Positions 21,001 to 25,062 of a DNA stretch of 64,000 nt are shown in pieces. How positions within the stretch are numbered: position 1 is the stretch's first letter; every line of letters begins with the position of its first letter. The stretch is taken from positions 1-64,000 of the forward strand of contig OZ251218.1 in NCBI GenBank assembly GCA_965240365.1, read 5' to 3'. This stretch comes from G965240365 sp965240365. Lineage in GTDB: Bacteria; Pseudomonadota; Gammaproteobacteria; Eutrophobiales; Eutrophobiaceae. Below the pieces are notes generated by a model. The model was not told where the DNA came from. It ran no database searches and saw nothing but the letters and a program-made list of their open reading frames with translations. Both the position numbers and the translations under genes were made by a program.

Positions 21001-23815
21001 TGTTGCCTCTGAGGCCGCCGATGGTCTGGTTTTGCTTGACGGCAAATTTGGCCGTCGCGCTGTTGCCGAGGCTGACGCGGGAGTTGCGCAGGACATTGAC
21101 GGGGCCGCCGCTAGTGCGGCTGCCGTCGAGTTCAAGGGTACCGTTGTTAATGGTGGTCACGCCCGAATAGGTGTTGGCCGCCTTGAGCGTGAGCGTGCCC
21201 GTTCCCTGTTTGCTAAGGGCACCCGTGCCCGAGATGACGGCGGTTTCGTTCTGGATGATGGCGTTGTTGCTGTTGAGGTAAATCGAGTTGGCGCCGATGT
21301 TGACGCCGGCGCCAAGGATAGCAAAGCCCGTGTTGTCCAGGAAACGGAGGTTGCCGCCCAGGGTCCCGCCCAGGTACAGATTGGTGATGGCGTTGTTGCG
21401 GGTGTTGAGGGTGTACGTGCCGGTGTAGGTTTGGGCGCCGGCAAAGTCGCCGCTGCCGGTATTGGCCGGGCGTTGGGCGTTGAGGTAGAGGTCGGCCGCT
21501 CTGAGATTTTTGCCCGTGTTGGGCTGCGTGACCGCGCCGTTGGCTGAAAGGTAGATACTGCCGTTTAAGACGCTGACCCTGCCAAGCACGATGTTGCCGC
21601 CCGCGTAAAAGCGGGCCGAAGCGCCGGTCCCGGTGAGGGTGAGGTTGTTGTTGTTCATGTTGATGTTGCGCCCGGCGATGAGGCGGAACTGGCCGGTGTA
21701 GCCTGTAGCGGCGCTGCCGAGGCTGATGTTGCTGTCGAAGAAGATGTCGCGGGTGGCCTGAAGGATGATATTGGCATTGCCGACGGCGGTCAGGGTCGCC
21801 TGACTGACCCAGGAGTTGGCCGTGGCCGAGGCCGCGCTAAAGGGGTTGCTGGTGTCTTCCGGCGTGGGGTTGTCGGCTGTGCCGCCGCAACTGTTCGAGG
21901 TGGCCGTGCCGCCGATGCAAAGGTCGTTCGGGTCCAGCAGCAGGGTCCCGGCCCGGCCTTTGGGCGCGGCTACATCCACCTCGCCCCGAAACGCCAGATA
22001 GCGCCTGCCCGAGACCTCCACAAAGCCGCCATCGCCGCCCCGTGGGCCGCCACGGGCCGAAATCTGCCCGTGATAGCGCGTGGTGTCGTTTGCCCAGACG
22101 ATGATTCGGCCGCCCTTGCCTTTTTGGGTGGCGTCCGCGTTCAGCAGCGCGCCCTTGCCGATATAGGTGACCGTGGCGTTCCTGACCTTGGGGTTTTTGC
22201 CCTGATAATCGCCGCCAACCAGAATCACGCCGCCCGCGACCGCGCCCGAGGCGTCCAGCCGGGCCAGACCCAGGAGACCGACCTTGTCGCCGGTAATTTC
22301 TATCTGGCCGCCCTTGCCGGTTTCGGAGGCGGCGGTAATTTGGGCCTTGCCCGAGACCACGGCCTTGTTTTGGGCCTGGAGTCTGATTATGCCCCCTCTA
22401 TTGTCATTCCGGCCTGCGCCGGAATGCGTCGTTTTTCCTGGATTCCAGCTTTCGCTGGAATGACGGGGTTTTTTATTTGTTGCCAGTCCTTTGGATCCTG
22501 TGGCTTCGCCGTTATTTATGGCCCCACCCCCGCCGTCATTCCCGCCCCCGTCGTCATTTATGGGCAGGACGCCCTGTATGCGGCGAGAGGGCAGGACGCC
22601 CGGAGCCGCCCGGCGAAAGCTGGAATCCACGTTGAGAAGGGCATCGCCGGCCCGGCCCTGACTCGTCCCGGAGGCGGCAGTAATCAGGGCGCTACCCGAA
22701 ACAGCCACCTCACCGCCGCTAATATCAATCTGCCCGCCCCGACCCGTTTCCGAGGCCGCCGTAATCCGCGCCTCACCCGAAACCTCAACCTTACCCCCGG
22801 CTTCCAGCTTAACCGCCCCGCCCGCGCCCTTTTCAGAGGCCGCGTTCAGCGTCCCCGTATTAAGCAACGAACTCCCGGCGCCTTCGGCCACCAGCCGAAT
22901 CACCCCGCCGTTCTTCTCCACCCGGCCCGCGCCAATCACGCCGCTGTTGTTCACCACCTGCGTGAACACGTCCCGCGCCGCACGGCCCTTCAACAATACC
23001 GCCCCGCCCTCGGCCTTTATCACGCCCGTGTTGGACACCGCTTCTTCCAGACCCTCGGCCCGTTCCAGCAGTTCCTCGGTCACCGCAAACTGAATCAGAC
23101 CATCCCCGTCAAAATCCATCGCCATCGCCTTGCCCGCCACCAGATTCACCTGACCGGCATGGGCCAGGATCGTCCCCTCGTTCTTCACCGCCCCGCCTAT
23201 CAGCGACACCGCCCCGCCGGTCGCCGCCTGAATCAAACCCTGATTGATAACCGCGCCCGGATTGCCTTCGGCATTGGCAAAGTGATACTTGCCCGCCAGA
23301 AAGTCCTTGTCACTGATATTCAGACCCGAGGCCACCAGACCCCCCACGTTCACACGCGCCCCCGGCTTGAAGAATACGCCGTTCGGGTTTACCAGCAGGA
23401 CTTTGCCGTTGGCGTTAATCTGACCGAATATCTGGCTCGGGTTGTGGTCAAGGATGCGGTTCAGCGCCTGCGCATTGGCGTTGGGTTGACGGTAGTTGAC
23501 GGCCTCGTTGGCCTGGACGTTGTAACTGTCCCAGTTGAGGATGAGGTTTTGAGAGTGTTGCTGAATATTGGTCGTCCGCGCGTCCGGCCGCGCCACCGTG
23601 CCCGAACCGGCCGTGACCACCCCGCCCTCGGGGCCGGCCAGACTTACGGCCGGCAGGCCAAGCAGGGTAACCGGGAGCGTGGCCCGGACGAGGGCCGTTA
23701 AAGGTTTAAGGCGGAATTGCGGCGCGCCCTGGGCGGCCCCGGGCCGGGAACGGCGGGCCGCCAGACGGCGTTGCTTACGGGTTTGGATGTGCGTTGCGGT
23801 TGCTGTCTTGTTCAT
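1..23815 (-). CDS. Giant TPS-type adhesin with PATR repeats (adhesin 1), 3' end beyond window
   Basis: A single frame is open from ATG at 23815 to the window edge with no stop (about 7,938 codons), so the C terminus is missing. The N terminus is a long basic leader (about 40 residues) and a short hydrophobic stretch ending near LAGPEGG, followed by a filamentous-haemagglutinin TPS domain containing the NPNG motif. Residues to about 850 are FHA-like; the rest is dozens of degenerate PATR units of the type GAGxLTKTGAGTLTLSG-NTYTGxT. Bases 1-6,000 closely match 27,350-33,400 of adhesin 2, and the first 600 residues are nearly identical to those of adhesin 2; by that alignment only about 500-550 residues are cut off. 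Known family role: export by a TpsB pore and surface attachment. The middle differs from adhesin 2 and has its own internal duplications. The start is weak in Shine-Dalgarno sequence but is shared by both paralogues. Confidence 0.9.
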   Translation of the reverse strand, partial: MNKTATATHIQTRKQRRLAARRSRPGAAQGAPQFRLKPLTALVRATLPVTLLGLPAVSLAGPEGGVVTAGSGTVARPDARTTNIQQHSQNLILNWDSYNVQANEAVNYRQPNANAQALNRILDHNPSQIFGQINANGKVLLVNPNGVFFKPGARVNVGGLVASGLNISDKDFLAGKYHFANAEGNPGAVINQGLIQAATGGAVSLIGGAVKNEGTILAHAGQVNLVAGKAMAMDFDGDGLIQFAVTEELLERAEGLEEAVSNTGVIKAEGGAVLLKGRAARDVFTQVVNNSGVIGAGRVEKNGGVIRLVAEGAGSSLLNTGTLNAASEKGAGGAVKLEAGGKVEVSGEARITAASETGRGGQIDISGGEVAVSGSALITAASGTSQGRAGDALLNVDSSFRRAAPGVLPSRRIQGVLPINDDGGGNDGGGGAINNGEATGSKGLATNKKPRHSSESWNPGKTTHSGAGRNDNRGGIIRLQAQNKAVVSGKAQITAASETGKGGQIEITGDKVGLLGLARLDASGAVAGGVILVGGDYQGKNPKVRNATVTYIGKGALLNADATQKGKGGRIIVWANDTTRYHGQISARGGPRGGDGGFVEVSGRRYLAFRGEVDVAAPKGRAGTLLLDPNDLCIGGTATSNSCGGTADNPTPEDTSNPFSAASATANSWVSQATLTAVGNANIILQATRDIFFDSNISLGSAATGYTGQFRLIAGRNINMNNNNLTLTGTGASARFYAGGNIVLGRVSVLNGSIYLSANGAVTQPNTGKNLRAADLYLNAQRPANTGSGDFAGAQTYTGTYTLNTRNNAITNLYLGGTLGGNLRFLDNTGFAILGAGVNIGANSIYLNSNNAIIQNETAVISGTGALSKQGTGTLTLKAANTYSGVTTINNGTLELDGSRTSGGPVNVLRNSRVSLGNSATAKFAVKQNQTIGGLRGNNAASEVIIEQGSTLTVNSSSDSRYAGIIKDSATGSGGGNLTIAGTGKLTLAGVNTYTGITTVRGYRFTGAGEDTTPEAEKNGSRLAIESASALGATSAGTVVENYASLILRAPATGSVTFDAEPLTLRGAGAWNTPDTTRPNRYRYGALRGERGTNIWQGPITLAANTQIRSGSIGKMLTINSNLSLQGAAAANPRNLRLRGQGNITLAGLISGSGNLIGYMNNLNATLTLGRDRGTDATHTGQTRVERGVFKLGANNALSTASTLVVQAPARLTAAQAVLDLAGYNAEVGGMQLIKGTIRDSGRGEGGATKGVLTLNNDGSTTRNFDLRNGVISARLGGSAGLSKTTTSTVTLSGDNSFSGAVTVSAGILRIENNNALGTHATNTTTTTVASGATLALAGGITVSAREALTLSGTGATTNVGALHNVSGGNTLSGTVALAGNTTITNVTGALTLSNTLSRAAGIAATATTNLTLAGAGNTLISGAIQTGAGGLSKTDGGTLTLSGTNTYTGATTVSGGTLKLGADNVISDSSNLVVNGGTFDLDSYFDTVGGVQLTGGGSIIASGLTLDADKAASSTKGTLTLGGGSNFDLQHGTVSAKLAGGAGLNKTTGSTVTLSGANSFTGAATVSGGVLSIASNNALGATGASSGTTVNNAVLELAPSGGTNLNTAAEALTLNNGTLRNASGNNVWNGTINLTGAGTIDNQRTAVGSTQSLTLTANITSTSNQNLTVMGVGNTHIQGNIQTGTGSLTKTGGGTLTLSGTNIYTGVTTVNDGELELANTSGTALHDSSDVVLASTGSPKLTVTNGETIASLAGGGEVEIASDQILTVKNSAGTNTSYSGVISGAGGLTKGAAAGDTGRLTLGGNNTYGGATRVDAGTLRITHNNALGTPAASTAANTTTVARNATLELSGNGLNVAEALNLGGTLANPSGNNEYSGDIALTRAATLSSATAGTTLAVSGGVTLETAGSGTDPATAHALTVTGAGDTAINGAISGAGGLSKTGGGTLTLGGMGLNTYAGATAVNTGILRIGKSSALGTPTSGANGGTSVAGGATLELASSSGLDISSTETLSLNGAGVSGRGALRNESGNNTWRGAITLAGNTIITSANSANTLTLASTASIGNGAHLLSFAGAGDTLVAGVIGGGAGGLSKSGAGTLTLTGANTYTGDTTVNAGELELANTGGTALHDSSDVVLASTGSPKLTVTNGETIASLAGGGEVEIASGQILTVKNSAGTNTSYSGVISGAGGLTKGAVAGDTGRLTLGGNNTFAGAVNVAHGVLRITHQNALGTPPSGTSNGGASVAANATLELAGSGNFNISNTETLRLAGLGATSGSNRLGALRNTSANNTWNGTITLTANATLNSATAGNTLTVSGGVTLETAGSGTDPATAHALTVTGAGDTAINGAISGAGGLTKTGGGTLTLDGAAANTYAGVTAVNEGILRIGKSSALGNTTGNTTVADGATLELDSPGTGTSRARLTIPAGETLNLAGTLRNRNAGGSAPFDNIWNGAITLTGNNATIDNAVPASGAVNSLTLNGNILYSGGTGRNLTVTGAGNTHIQGNIQTGTGGLTKNDGGTLTLSGSGNNYTGATTINGGTLALGIAEALPAASRLVIGGSGTFALGVFNQTLTGGLQLDNGGQITGTGTLTVNTGGITAQGGTISANLAGNAALTKRGAGTLTLSGDSSGYSGATTIEGGTLSGNMGTGDVSFAGSGATTLVTTGNQTINNLTGTASSKVQIRKGSTLTINNSRDTNFAGVIEDGTGGAATDRGSLTKTGTGMLTLSGANTYTGLTTVSNGVLRISHNTALGGGTGSLARTIVASGARLELSSSGTTGLNVGETLDLFGTLANQSGDNEYSGAINLKGTRIDNSTAGSTLTVSGALSLEETPAGGETVARDLTVTGAGDVVLSGIISGLGGITKGRVNTDTGILTVSGNNTFAGAVNVNHGTLRVQHNNALGTPGGTTTNGGTTVAGGATLALAGGTGNLSIPASEALRLAGTLRNLNALANNTWNGAITLTGNATIESLAQTLILSGNIGLNSGDTATRDLIVTGAGDISIQGNIQTGAGGLSKTGAGTLTLSGSGSNYTGNTNVNAGTLKLGADNALSTGSALVVSNNATFDLAGYDAEVGGVRLVSGVIQDSGRSVTTTTPTTTRTGTLTLNSGNFDLRSGTVSAKLGGSAGLTKTTGGTVTLSGDNSYRGLTTVGRLGSFSTAADSGGWLDISSASALGSTAAGTVLQGETFLSGLRLYGGRTFDAEPLTIRNSSSLRSISGANTWTGTIDAGRNGPSVIYQQSSTGKFTLTGDITINVNTTRRGAIVEVTNSAGAGGELEISGNISGPGGNLLLNQFAAGPRAVLDTQKIILSGANTYRGRTLHNFGILVLRGGSAIPDPVDGQPDRGRLDTANDIRVEGNEIIGELRSIDSSTKVEIVKGNTLTVHGGNFAGVISGVNPAGVTSTTLRAGLTKTGTGTLTLSGANTYTGLTTVSNGILRISHNTALGGGTGSQARTIVASGARLELSSSGTGLDVGETLDLFGTLANQSGANEYSGAITLKGTTIDSAAGVLTVSGDLSLEETPAGGETVARDLRVTGAGDVVLSGVLSGLGGITKGRVNTDTGVLTVSGNNTFAGAVNVNHGTLRVQHNNALGTPGGTTTNGGTTVAGGATLELDSPETVTGTSRTRARLTIPAGETLNLAGTLRNRNAGSGASADNIWNGAITLTGNSATIDNAVSASGAVNSLTLAGNITGAFDLTVTGAGNTRIQGNIQTGAGGLSKRGAGTLTLSGSTNNYTGATTISGGTLALGVAEALPGSSRLVIGGSGTFALGNFNQTLTGGLQLANGGQITGGTGVLTVNTGGGGITAQGGTISANLAGNATLTKTTANTLTLSGTNTRTGATTIEAGTLSGAIGTGAVTFANAVGTAATLVTTGDQTIGGLDGDNADSKVQIQKGSTLTINNSGNTAFAGVIEDGAGTGRSSLTKTGAGMLTLSGANTYTGLTTVSNGILRISHNTALGDGTGSLARTIVASGARLELSSSGTGLDVGETLDLFGTLANHSGDNRYSGAITLKGTTIDSAAGSTLTVSNSLSLQETVTSGTTPTRRDLTVTGAGDVVLSGAISGLGGITKGSVNTDTGVLTVSGNNTFAGAVNVNHGTLRVQHSNALGTPGGTTTNGGTTVAGGATLALAGGAGNLSIPASEALRLAGTLRNLNALANNTWNGVITLTGNATIESLAQTLILSGNIGLNSGDTATRDLIVTGAGDIRIQGNIQTGAGSLTKTGTGTLTLSGTNTYTGDTTVNAGELELANAGGTALHDSSAVVLASTGSPKLTVTNGETIASLAGGGEVEIASGQTLTVKNSAGTNTSYSGVISGAGGLTKGAVAGDTGRLTLGGNNTYGGATRVDAGTLRVTHNNALGTPATSTAANTTTVAQNATLELSGNGLNVAEALNLGGTLANPSGNNEYSGDIALTRAATLSSATAGNTLTVSGGVTLETAGSGTDPAAAHALTVTGAGDTAINGAISGAGGLTKTGGGTLTLGGTDLNTYAGVTAVNEGILRIGKSSALGTPTSGANGGTTVAGGATLELAGGSSGLDISSTETLSLNGDGVGGRGALRNESGDNTWRGAITLAGNTIITSANSANTLTLASTASISNGARLLSFAGAGDTLVAGVIGGGAGGLSKSGAGKLTLTGANTYTGDTNINDGELELANAGGTALHDSSDVVLASTGSPKLTVTNSEIIASLAGGGEVAIASGQILTVKNSAGTNTSYSGVISGAGGLTKGAAAGDTGRLTLGGNNTFAGAVNVAHGVLRITHENALGTPPSGTSNGGASVAGGATLELAGGGANLGIPNSEALSLNGAGVGGGGALRNVSGSNTWNGAITLGGDTTITNANTGAGNTLTLGNATNGISGAHNLTLAGAGNTLIAGAITTGSGGLTKTGGGTLTLGGTGDNTYAGVTTISAGILRIRKNNALGTPTGEGATNGGTTVADGATLELANDITVPAGETLSLNGAGVGGRGALRNVSGGNTISGAIILAGNTTIHNASSGTGATLTLGNATNGISGAYNLILNGAGNTLIAGAIQTDARTLTKTGAGKLTLTGNNTYTGDTTVNDGELELANTATTGEGAIADTGTVILGAGAKLTITESETLGALTGGAASGGTGAAETAIANGQTLTLKGIGGGQYAGRIRGMGNLTYNPGSGSTTSVFTLSGNNDYSGGTTVSAGILAIASNTALGTAEGDTTVESGATLRLAGGASGLNVAGEALTLNGGTLESYDSDNTWSGNITLTGNATLRAEGVLSGAPRVARLRVTGNITKNQHRLTLVAVGGGELGDDERLASEIIISGNISGAATGDLGLTVASPAADEPRGRVTLSGTNTYRGLTQVNSGILSVSNNAALGASGAGNGTTVAGGATLRLLRRAAASNAGVNIAGEALTLNNGTLEAWNSDSTWGGDITLESPGTLKADAAYLTTPATTGAHLRVTGNIANGAHDLTLNATGRATRTVRSTTQTRAASQITLSGRIGPASPADPSAGGLIKTGGGTATLSGSGNYTGDTRIDDGDLTLGATDAIATTSRLIIGRRRTTPAGDPVKGVFNMGTHNQTLAGLQLNEGDINATAVAPAGTSAGQGVLRVSPARAADSTEPEGAGEFDLRNGTIQAILAGTNVNAVKRTDDSAAGGTVRLAFSGSHLYTGATRILAGRLLFTGSVSGSILVVENNNTHDIAGAEQSWLGVRLISGRIIDSAAAGSKGSLTVASSDSSVESAGKFDLRSGTVSAILKGTGDLVKSTNNTVTLSSNNEYSGHTQINAGTLSIASNGALGTPATGRTTTTVANNAVLQLAGGTLNIVREDLTLNGGTLRSLSGDNTWAGNITLDANSTIKAESAAGATSTPAGTNLTLTGQINVNNHNLSLEATGADTTARRAASTIKVEAAVSDTDSIIGAGGLIKAGTGQVTLANGNDYRGRTQINAGELILADSGGDAISNDSAVSLSTAASNNTARLSVLNSETIGTLSGGGSAGGNIVITKGQTLTVNQATGADTTYNGVISETDPVPADTTATAASLVKSGAGRLTLGGSNTYTGATTISNGILAISNSGALGTGTGETGRVTVNTGGTLELRLTATSTNSFGKLLTLNGPGFNTGTTGAPVYQGALRNVSGINTWSGAITLGASAAIHNADTTNALTLSGAISGATFTLTVAGAGDTEIEGVIGTTTGGLSKTGTGTLTLGATNTYTGLTRVEGGALKLGGDNAINSGGSLVVAGGIFDLAGYDNTFSGVQLLSGTMTDSGRTVLTLTTPESVTGKLTLNNVGTADSGRRYFDLREGTVSARLAGTAGLRKTGAGKVTLSSANSYTGATLINAGTLAIGDNHALGFDDSDTPSTTTTTVAAGATLELDPGAGETLTINSEDLTLNGQGVLDGGVRQGALRNLSGTNTWSGAIRVASNATIHNANTTGTAPTLILSGALTLQSAAATPAAASLTLRGAGKTRITGRITGLGGLIKQGGGALVLNRSVAATANNYQGGTRIEAGELELQGGYASPDDGAAGRGVTLSRGATLRVSNSETIGSLRDNSADTTPGGNVVLGESQILTVSNGRGNDTTFSGVISNSGGGFGQLIKDGAGVFTLAGQNTYTGLTTVRGGGTLALGRDNAIAGSNILRIESGGIFDLRTFSNAFTRGVQLDSGEIRATGADPNRDSNQGKLFVNFALGGFALSSGTVEAKLAGTAKLSKITTGTVRLRGLNSYTGITEISKGTLTLEGSDAVLPTNTRLEVGTEIVTGLDATDATLDLGTTNATVAHVLLRGGNIIRAAGATDNQGVLTVNAAAGDKIDLRRGTVSAILAGNANLEKDSVTITRRVFGTPAVTATRQGVVTLSGPNRYTGTTTVNAGELILTGGAALPDNSAVTLNNAASGNTAKLTVQNTETIGSLSGGSSAGGGIEITKGQTLTVNQTTAGVYNGVISEIDPTPADATATAANLIKAGSGKLTLGGANSYTGLTTVREGILAVANALALGTAATGTLVNTGAALELSGGVTVANEALTLSGTGVSATTPGALRNATGNNTWNGAITLAGDTTFASDSGRLTVGSTLTLMHEGARANLTVTGAGNMTLNGLITGLGGLTKQGAGTLVVNNSSSANPNDYQGGTLIEAGELELQGGYASPDSGLAGRGVTLRNVTGAKLTVSNSETTGSLSGGGGAGGNVEIASGQALTVNNADGNDTTYAGAISGTNADLIKEGEGIFTLGSPTGGQSTYTGRTVVRGGTLALGRDNAINGSRLLRIENGGIFDLGVFTNTFGGDAELVSGEINATGADLARDSNQGRLVVSGAGNNFELYSGTVRAKLSGSAGLLKYGDGTVTLQGLNSYTGNTSVVVGTLALGANDVIPDGSRLNIGLLGTAAVFDLQGFNDTVANVILANGDINGAGVLTVNRSSGEFDLRRGRVRAALAGTADLEKNQVSATIPGVVTLSGPNSYTGTTTINAGNLILTGGAALPDNSAVALATAASAKLTVRQSETIGSLSGGSATGGGIDIAKGHTLTVNQTTDGVYNGVISEFSSGTERASFTKTGAAKLTLGGLNLYTGLTTINAGTLAIANNGALGSGAGSLGAVVNTGGVLELAGSAAGLNVEDEELELNSGTLRNAAGEGDADNTWGGAITLRANSTIDGTGGLTLAGTIDGTTAGQQDLTLADSLTARFNGAVGGSVALRNFTVAGAESVILNANLTATRRATFSNITGSAAVNQIGGVLRAPELLLQNNTGSVNLTRAGNDITTLAGVNPGAQLNYTDRNGFTVGTVGDVSGIRANNTGVSLAAGLSEAGTLNIGADIRAGSGEVRLANQNGDINSAGGAVATSNRLTVTASGGVGIGTGAALRTEFTGTTAGSLNIQTRGAGAAGNINLVDPNLNTRVLAFNTDANTAQTIRLSTRHSGESRNPGTTSPGLPAAGRRSRTPILINDTDLGTGGLDANDNLVLDGPARLSSNVNTNNPALTFTGPLTAGAN
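163..222. repeat. Two palindromic repeats inside adhesin 1 coding sequence
   Basis: GCCTGCCTGC / GCAGGCAGGC (163-183, 10-base arms) and ATTCCGGC / GCCGGAAT (203-222, 8-base arms). Both are in frame and encode part of RHSGESRNPG and LPAAGRRSR, an insertion relative to the surrounding beta-helix sequence. Confidence 0.8.
9900..11050 (-). repeat. Adhesin 1 internal duplication, copy at 9.9-11.05 kb
   Basis: Nearly identical to 17490-18640 at an offset of about 7.59 kb; both encode the HDSSDVVLASTGSPKLTV / GGEVEIASGQILTV module. Ends were judged by eye. Confidence 0.7.
17490..18640 (-). repeat. Adhesin 1 internal duplication, copy at 17.5-18.6 kb
   Basis: Partner of 9900-11050. A further related pair is 11120-12050 with 14720-15700. 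Confidence 0.7.
22406..22461. repeat. Pair of ATTCC-GGAAT palindromes inside adhesin 1
   Basis: 22406-22425 (ATTCCGGC arms) and 22442-22461 (ATTCCAGC / GCTGGAAT arms). They are in frame and encode RHSSESWNPG and HSGAGRND. The element resembles the dRS3 type described in Neisseria (ATTCC, 8-10 bases, GGAAT). Confidence 0.75.
22553..22600. repeat. Dispersed GGCAGGACGCC repeat inside adhesin 1
   Basis: A block starting TCATTTATGGGCAGGACG and reading through CCTGTATGCGGCGA. The same block is at 53431-53478 in adhesin 2, and a variant (CGCCGCATACAGGACTTCC on the plus strand) lies between genes at about 24995-25035 and 25699-25735. Within the adhesins it encodes GVLPSRRIQGVLPIND. Confidence 0.75.
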
Positions 23816-23887
23816 GGCCCTGGTTGCTGCGTTGCTGTCTTGTCCGCGCTGTTACCTGTTCGTGCCGGTGACGGGCGCATTACCGTT

Positions 23888-23893
23888 ATTTTA
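23888..23893 (-). promoter_or_regulatory. Candidate -10 box of adhesin 1
   Basis: TAAAAT inside GGTCTAAAATA, about 73 bases before the start codon. The same block occurs at a similar distance upstream of adhesin 2. No good -35 box is visible here. Confidence 0.4.
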
Positions 23894-23939
23894 GACCTTT
23901 TGTGTTATTTTGGCGATTACTGTCATTCCCAACCCATTT

Positions 23940-23960
23940 AAACAGGTATCCTGCCTGTTT
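23940..23960. terminator. Short hairpin downstream of coiled-coil gene A
   Basis: Inverted repeat AAACAGG / CCTGTTT with a 7-base loop. It could end the coiled-coil A transcript before adhesin 1. There is no strong U-tract, so its use as a terminator is uncertain. Confidence 0.3.
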
Positions 23961-24083
23961 AATTGTCGCCCAATAAAATCAAGCGCAATTCGCGGGATTG
24001 CCTGATTTTATAGCTCAACAAGCCTGAATCCTTATCTTGGATAGGTCTATGCGCGGAGTATTCATTGATTTTGCAGAATTTAT

Positions 24084-24099
24084 TGTGAACCAGTTCACA
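24084..24099. promoter_or_regulatory. Perfect dyad, operator-like
   Basis: TGTGAAC-CA-GTTCACA, a 7-base perfect inverted repeat with a 2-base centre in AT-rich surroundings, about 270 bases upstream of adhesin 1. The form suits a dimeric regulator. No counterpart was seen upstream of adhesin 2. Confidence 0.4.
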
Positions 24100-24292
24100 G
24101 TTCAGGCTTTAATTATGTCCCGGCTGGCACGCTATTTTGACAGACCAGCGGATGACAATGCGCGCAACATTCTCGCTTTTTGGTTATTCCAGCCTGCCTG
24201 CCACGGGCTGAGCAGAATGAGGTTGGGGGTGGATTCCGGCCGCGGGCTTTTGCTTGTCCGCGCCGTGCCGGCCGGAATGGGAGGCAAGGTTT

Positions 24293-24895
24293 TTAAGCCG
24301 AGAAAAAAACCTTTATCACAATAGAAGCGACACCCACCAGCAGGGAGAGAATGCCTGCTATGGTTGTCGCCATCATCCATTTCATCACGGCCATTTGCCG
24401 ATCCAGTTTGGCTATACTGACTTTGACGCCGGTAATCTCGTGGTTGAATTTTTCACTGAGCTTGTCATCAAGCGCGGTAATCCTGTCGCTCAACTTTTCA
24501 TCAAGCTCGGTCATCCTGCCGCTGAACTTTTCATCAAGGTCGGTCATCCTGCCGCTGAACTTTTCATCAAGCGCGGCAATCCTCTCGCTCAACTTTTCAT
24601 CAAGCTCGGTAATCCGGCGGCTGAACTTTTCATCAAGGTCGGTAATCCTCTCGCTCAGCTTGCTATCAAGGTCGGTAATCCTGTCGCTCAACTTGTCGTC
24701 AAGCTCGGTAATCCGGCGGCCCAGCCTCTTTTCAACTTCGTTAATATAAGCCATCAAGCTCTTTTCTGCCCCGTTTATATCGGCTTTTGTGCTCACATTT
24801 TCCGCCGACAGGGCTTCGGCCGCATGTTTTGCCTCGGGGTCGGGGATGCCGACTTTGCGGAAGGCTTCGTACACTTCTGTGATCATCGTGGCCAT
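24293..24895 (-). CDS. Tail-anchored coiled-coil protein A, DUF1640/CCDC90-like, eight 11-residue repeats
   Basis: The protein has 200 residues. Residues 1-40 are a small helical head beginning MATMITEVYEAFRKVGIP, shared with the three other copies. Residues 62-149 are eight consecutive 11-residue units of the form ITELDDKLSDR, a hendecad coiled coil. The C terminus (about 170-200, ending IVIKVFFSA) is one membrane segment with almost no residues after it, so the protein is probably tail-anchored in the inner membrane. The head-stalk-anchor plan resembles DUF1640 proteins (MCUR1/CCDC90 relatives), whose bacterial role is unknown. AAGGA lies about 8 bases before the ATG, and a candidate promoter lies at 24930-24958. 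It is upstream of adhesin 1 on the same strand, with a 477-base gap. Its C-terminal segment matches copy C, marking these two as the equivalent members of the duplicated cassettes. Confidence 0.82.
   Translation of the reverse strand: MATMITEVYEAFRKVGIPDPEAKHAAEALSAENVSTKADINGAEKSLMAYINEVEKRLGRRITELDDKLSDRITDLDSKLSERITDLDEKFSRRITELDEKLSERIAALDEKFSGRMTDLDEKFSGRMTELDEKLSDRITALDDKLSEKFNHEITGVKVSIAKLDRQMAVMKWMMATTIAGILSLLVGVASIVIKVFFSA
24449..24712 (-). repeat. Eight tandem 33-base units in coiled-coil gene A
   Basis: 264 bases encode eight 11-residue units, consensus I-T/A-E/D/A-L-D-E/D-K-L/F-S-x-R. Alternate units end DKLSDR or EKFSRR/EKFSGR, so the underlying period is partly 66 bases. Confidence 0.9.
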
Positions 24896-24929
24896 GCGTT
24901 TTTCCTTGGGAATTGGCGGGATTTTGCGG

Positions 24930-24958
24930 AATTTACCGGGAATGGATTGTTAGTGCAA
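24930..24958 (-). promoter_or_regulatory. Candidate promoter of coiled-coil gene A
   Basis: TTGCAC, 17 bases, TAAATT, about 35 bases before the start codon. The same boxes with the same 17-base spacing precede all four coiled-coil genes. Confidence 0.45.
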
Positions 24959-24970
24959 GTGTTGTGTTGG

Positions 24971-25035
24971 CATTCCCGCTTGGCCCTGCCTGTAGCAGGC
25001 AGGTCGCCGCATACAGGACTTCCTGTCCATAAATG
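24971..25035. repeat. Composite palindromic repeat between coiled-coil genes A and B
   Basis: CATTCCCGC, then CCTGCCTGTAGCAGGCAGG, then CGCCGCATACAGGACTTCC. It is the same composite as at 25666-25735. Confidence 0.75.
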
Positions 25036-25062
25036 ACGACGGGAGGACGGGAAACGATATTT

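Larger units (their letters stand above)
23816..24292. other. Intergenic region upstream of adhesin 1 (477 bases)
   Basis: No convincing gene is present. Reading on the minus strand, it holds the 3' flank of coiled-coil gene A, a perfect dyad (24084-24099), a hairpin (23940-23960) and a probable -10 box (23888-23893). The 80 bases next to the adhesin start (GCAACGCAGCAACC, then GGTCTAAAATA further upstream) are conserved with the region upstream of adhesin 2; beyond that the two leaders differ. Confidence 0.7.

Noticed and set aside
1..23815. Adhesin 1 as a frameshifted remnant
   Set aside because: The frame at base 242 is the same as that set by the start at 23815, and I found no in-frame stop in between.
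24037..24324. Plus-strand ORF of 95 codons upstream of adhesin 1
   Set aside because: It runs across the intergenic dyad and into the antisense of coiled-coil gene A, with no recognisable domain.
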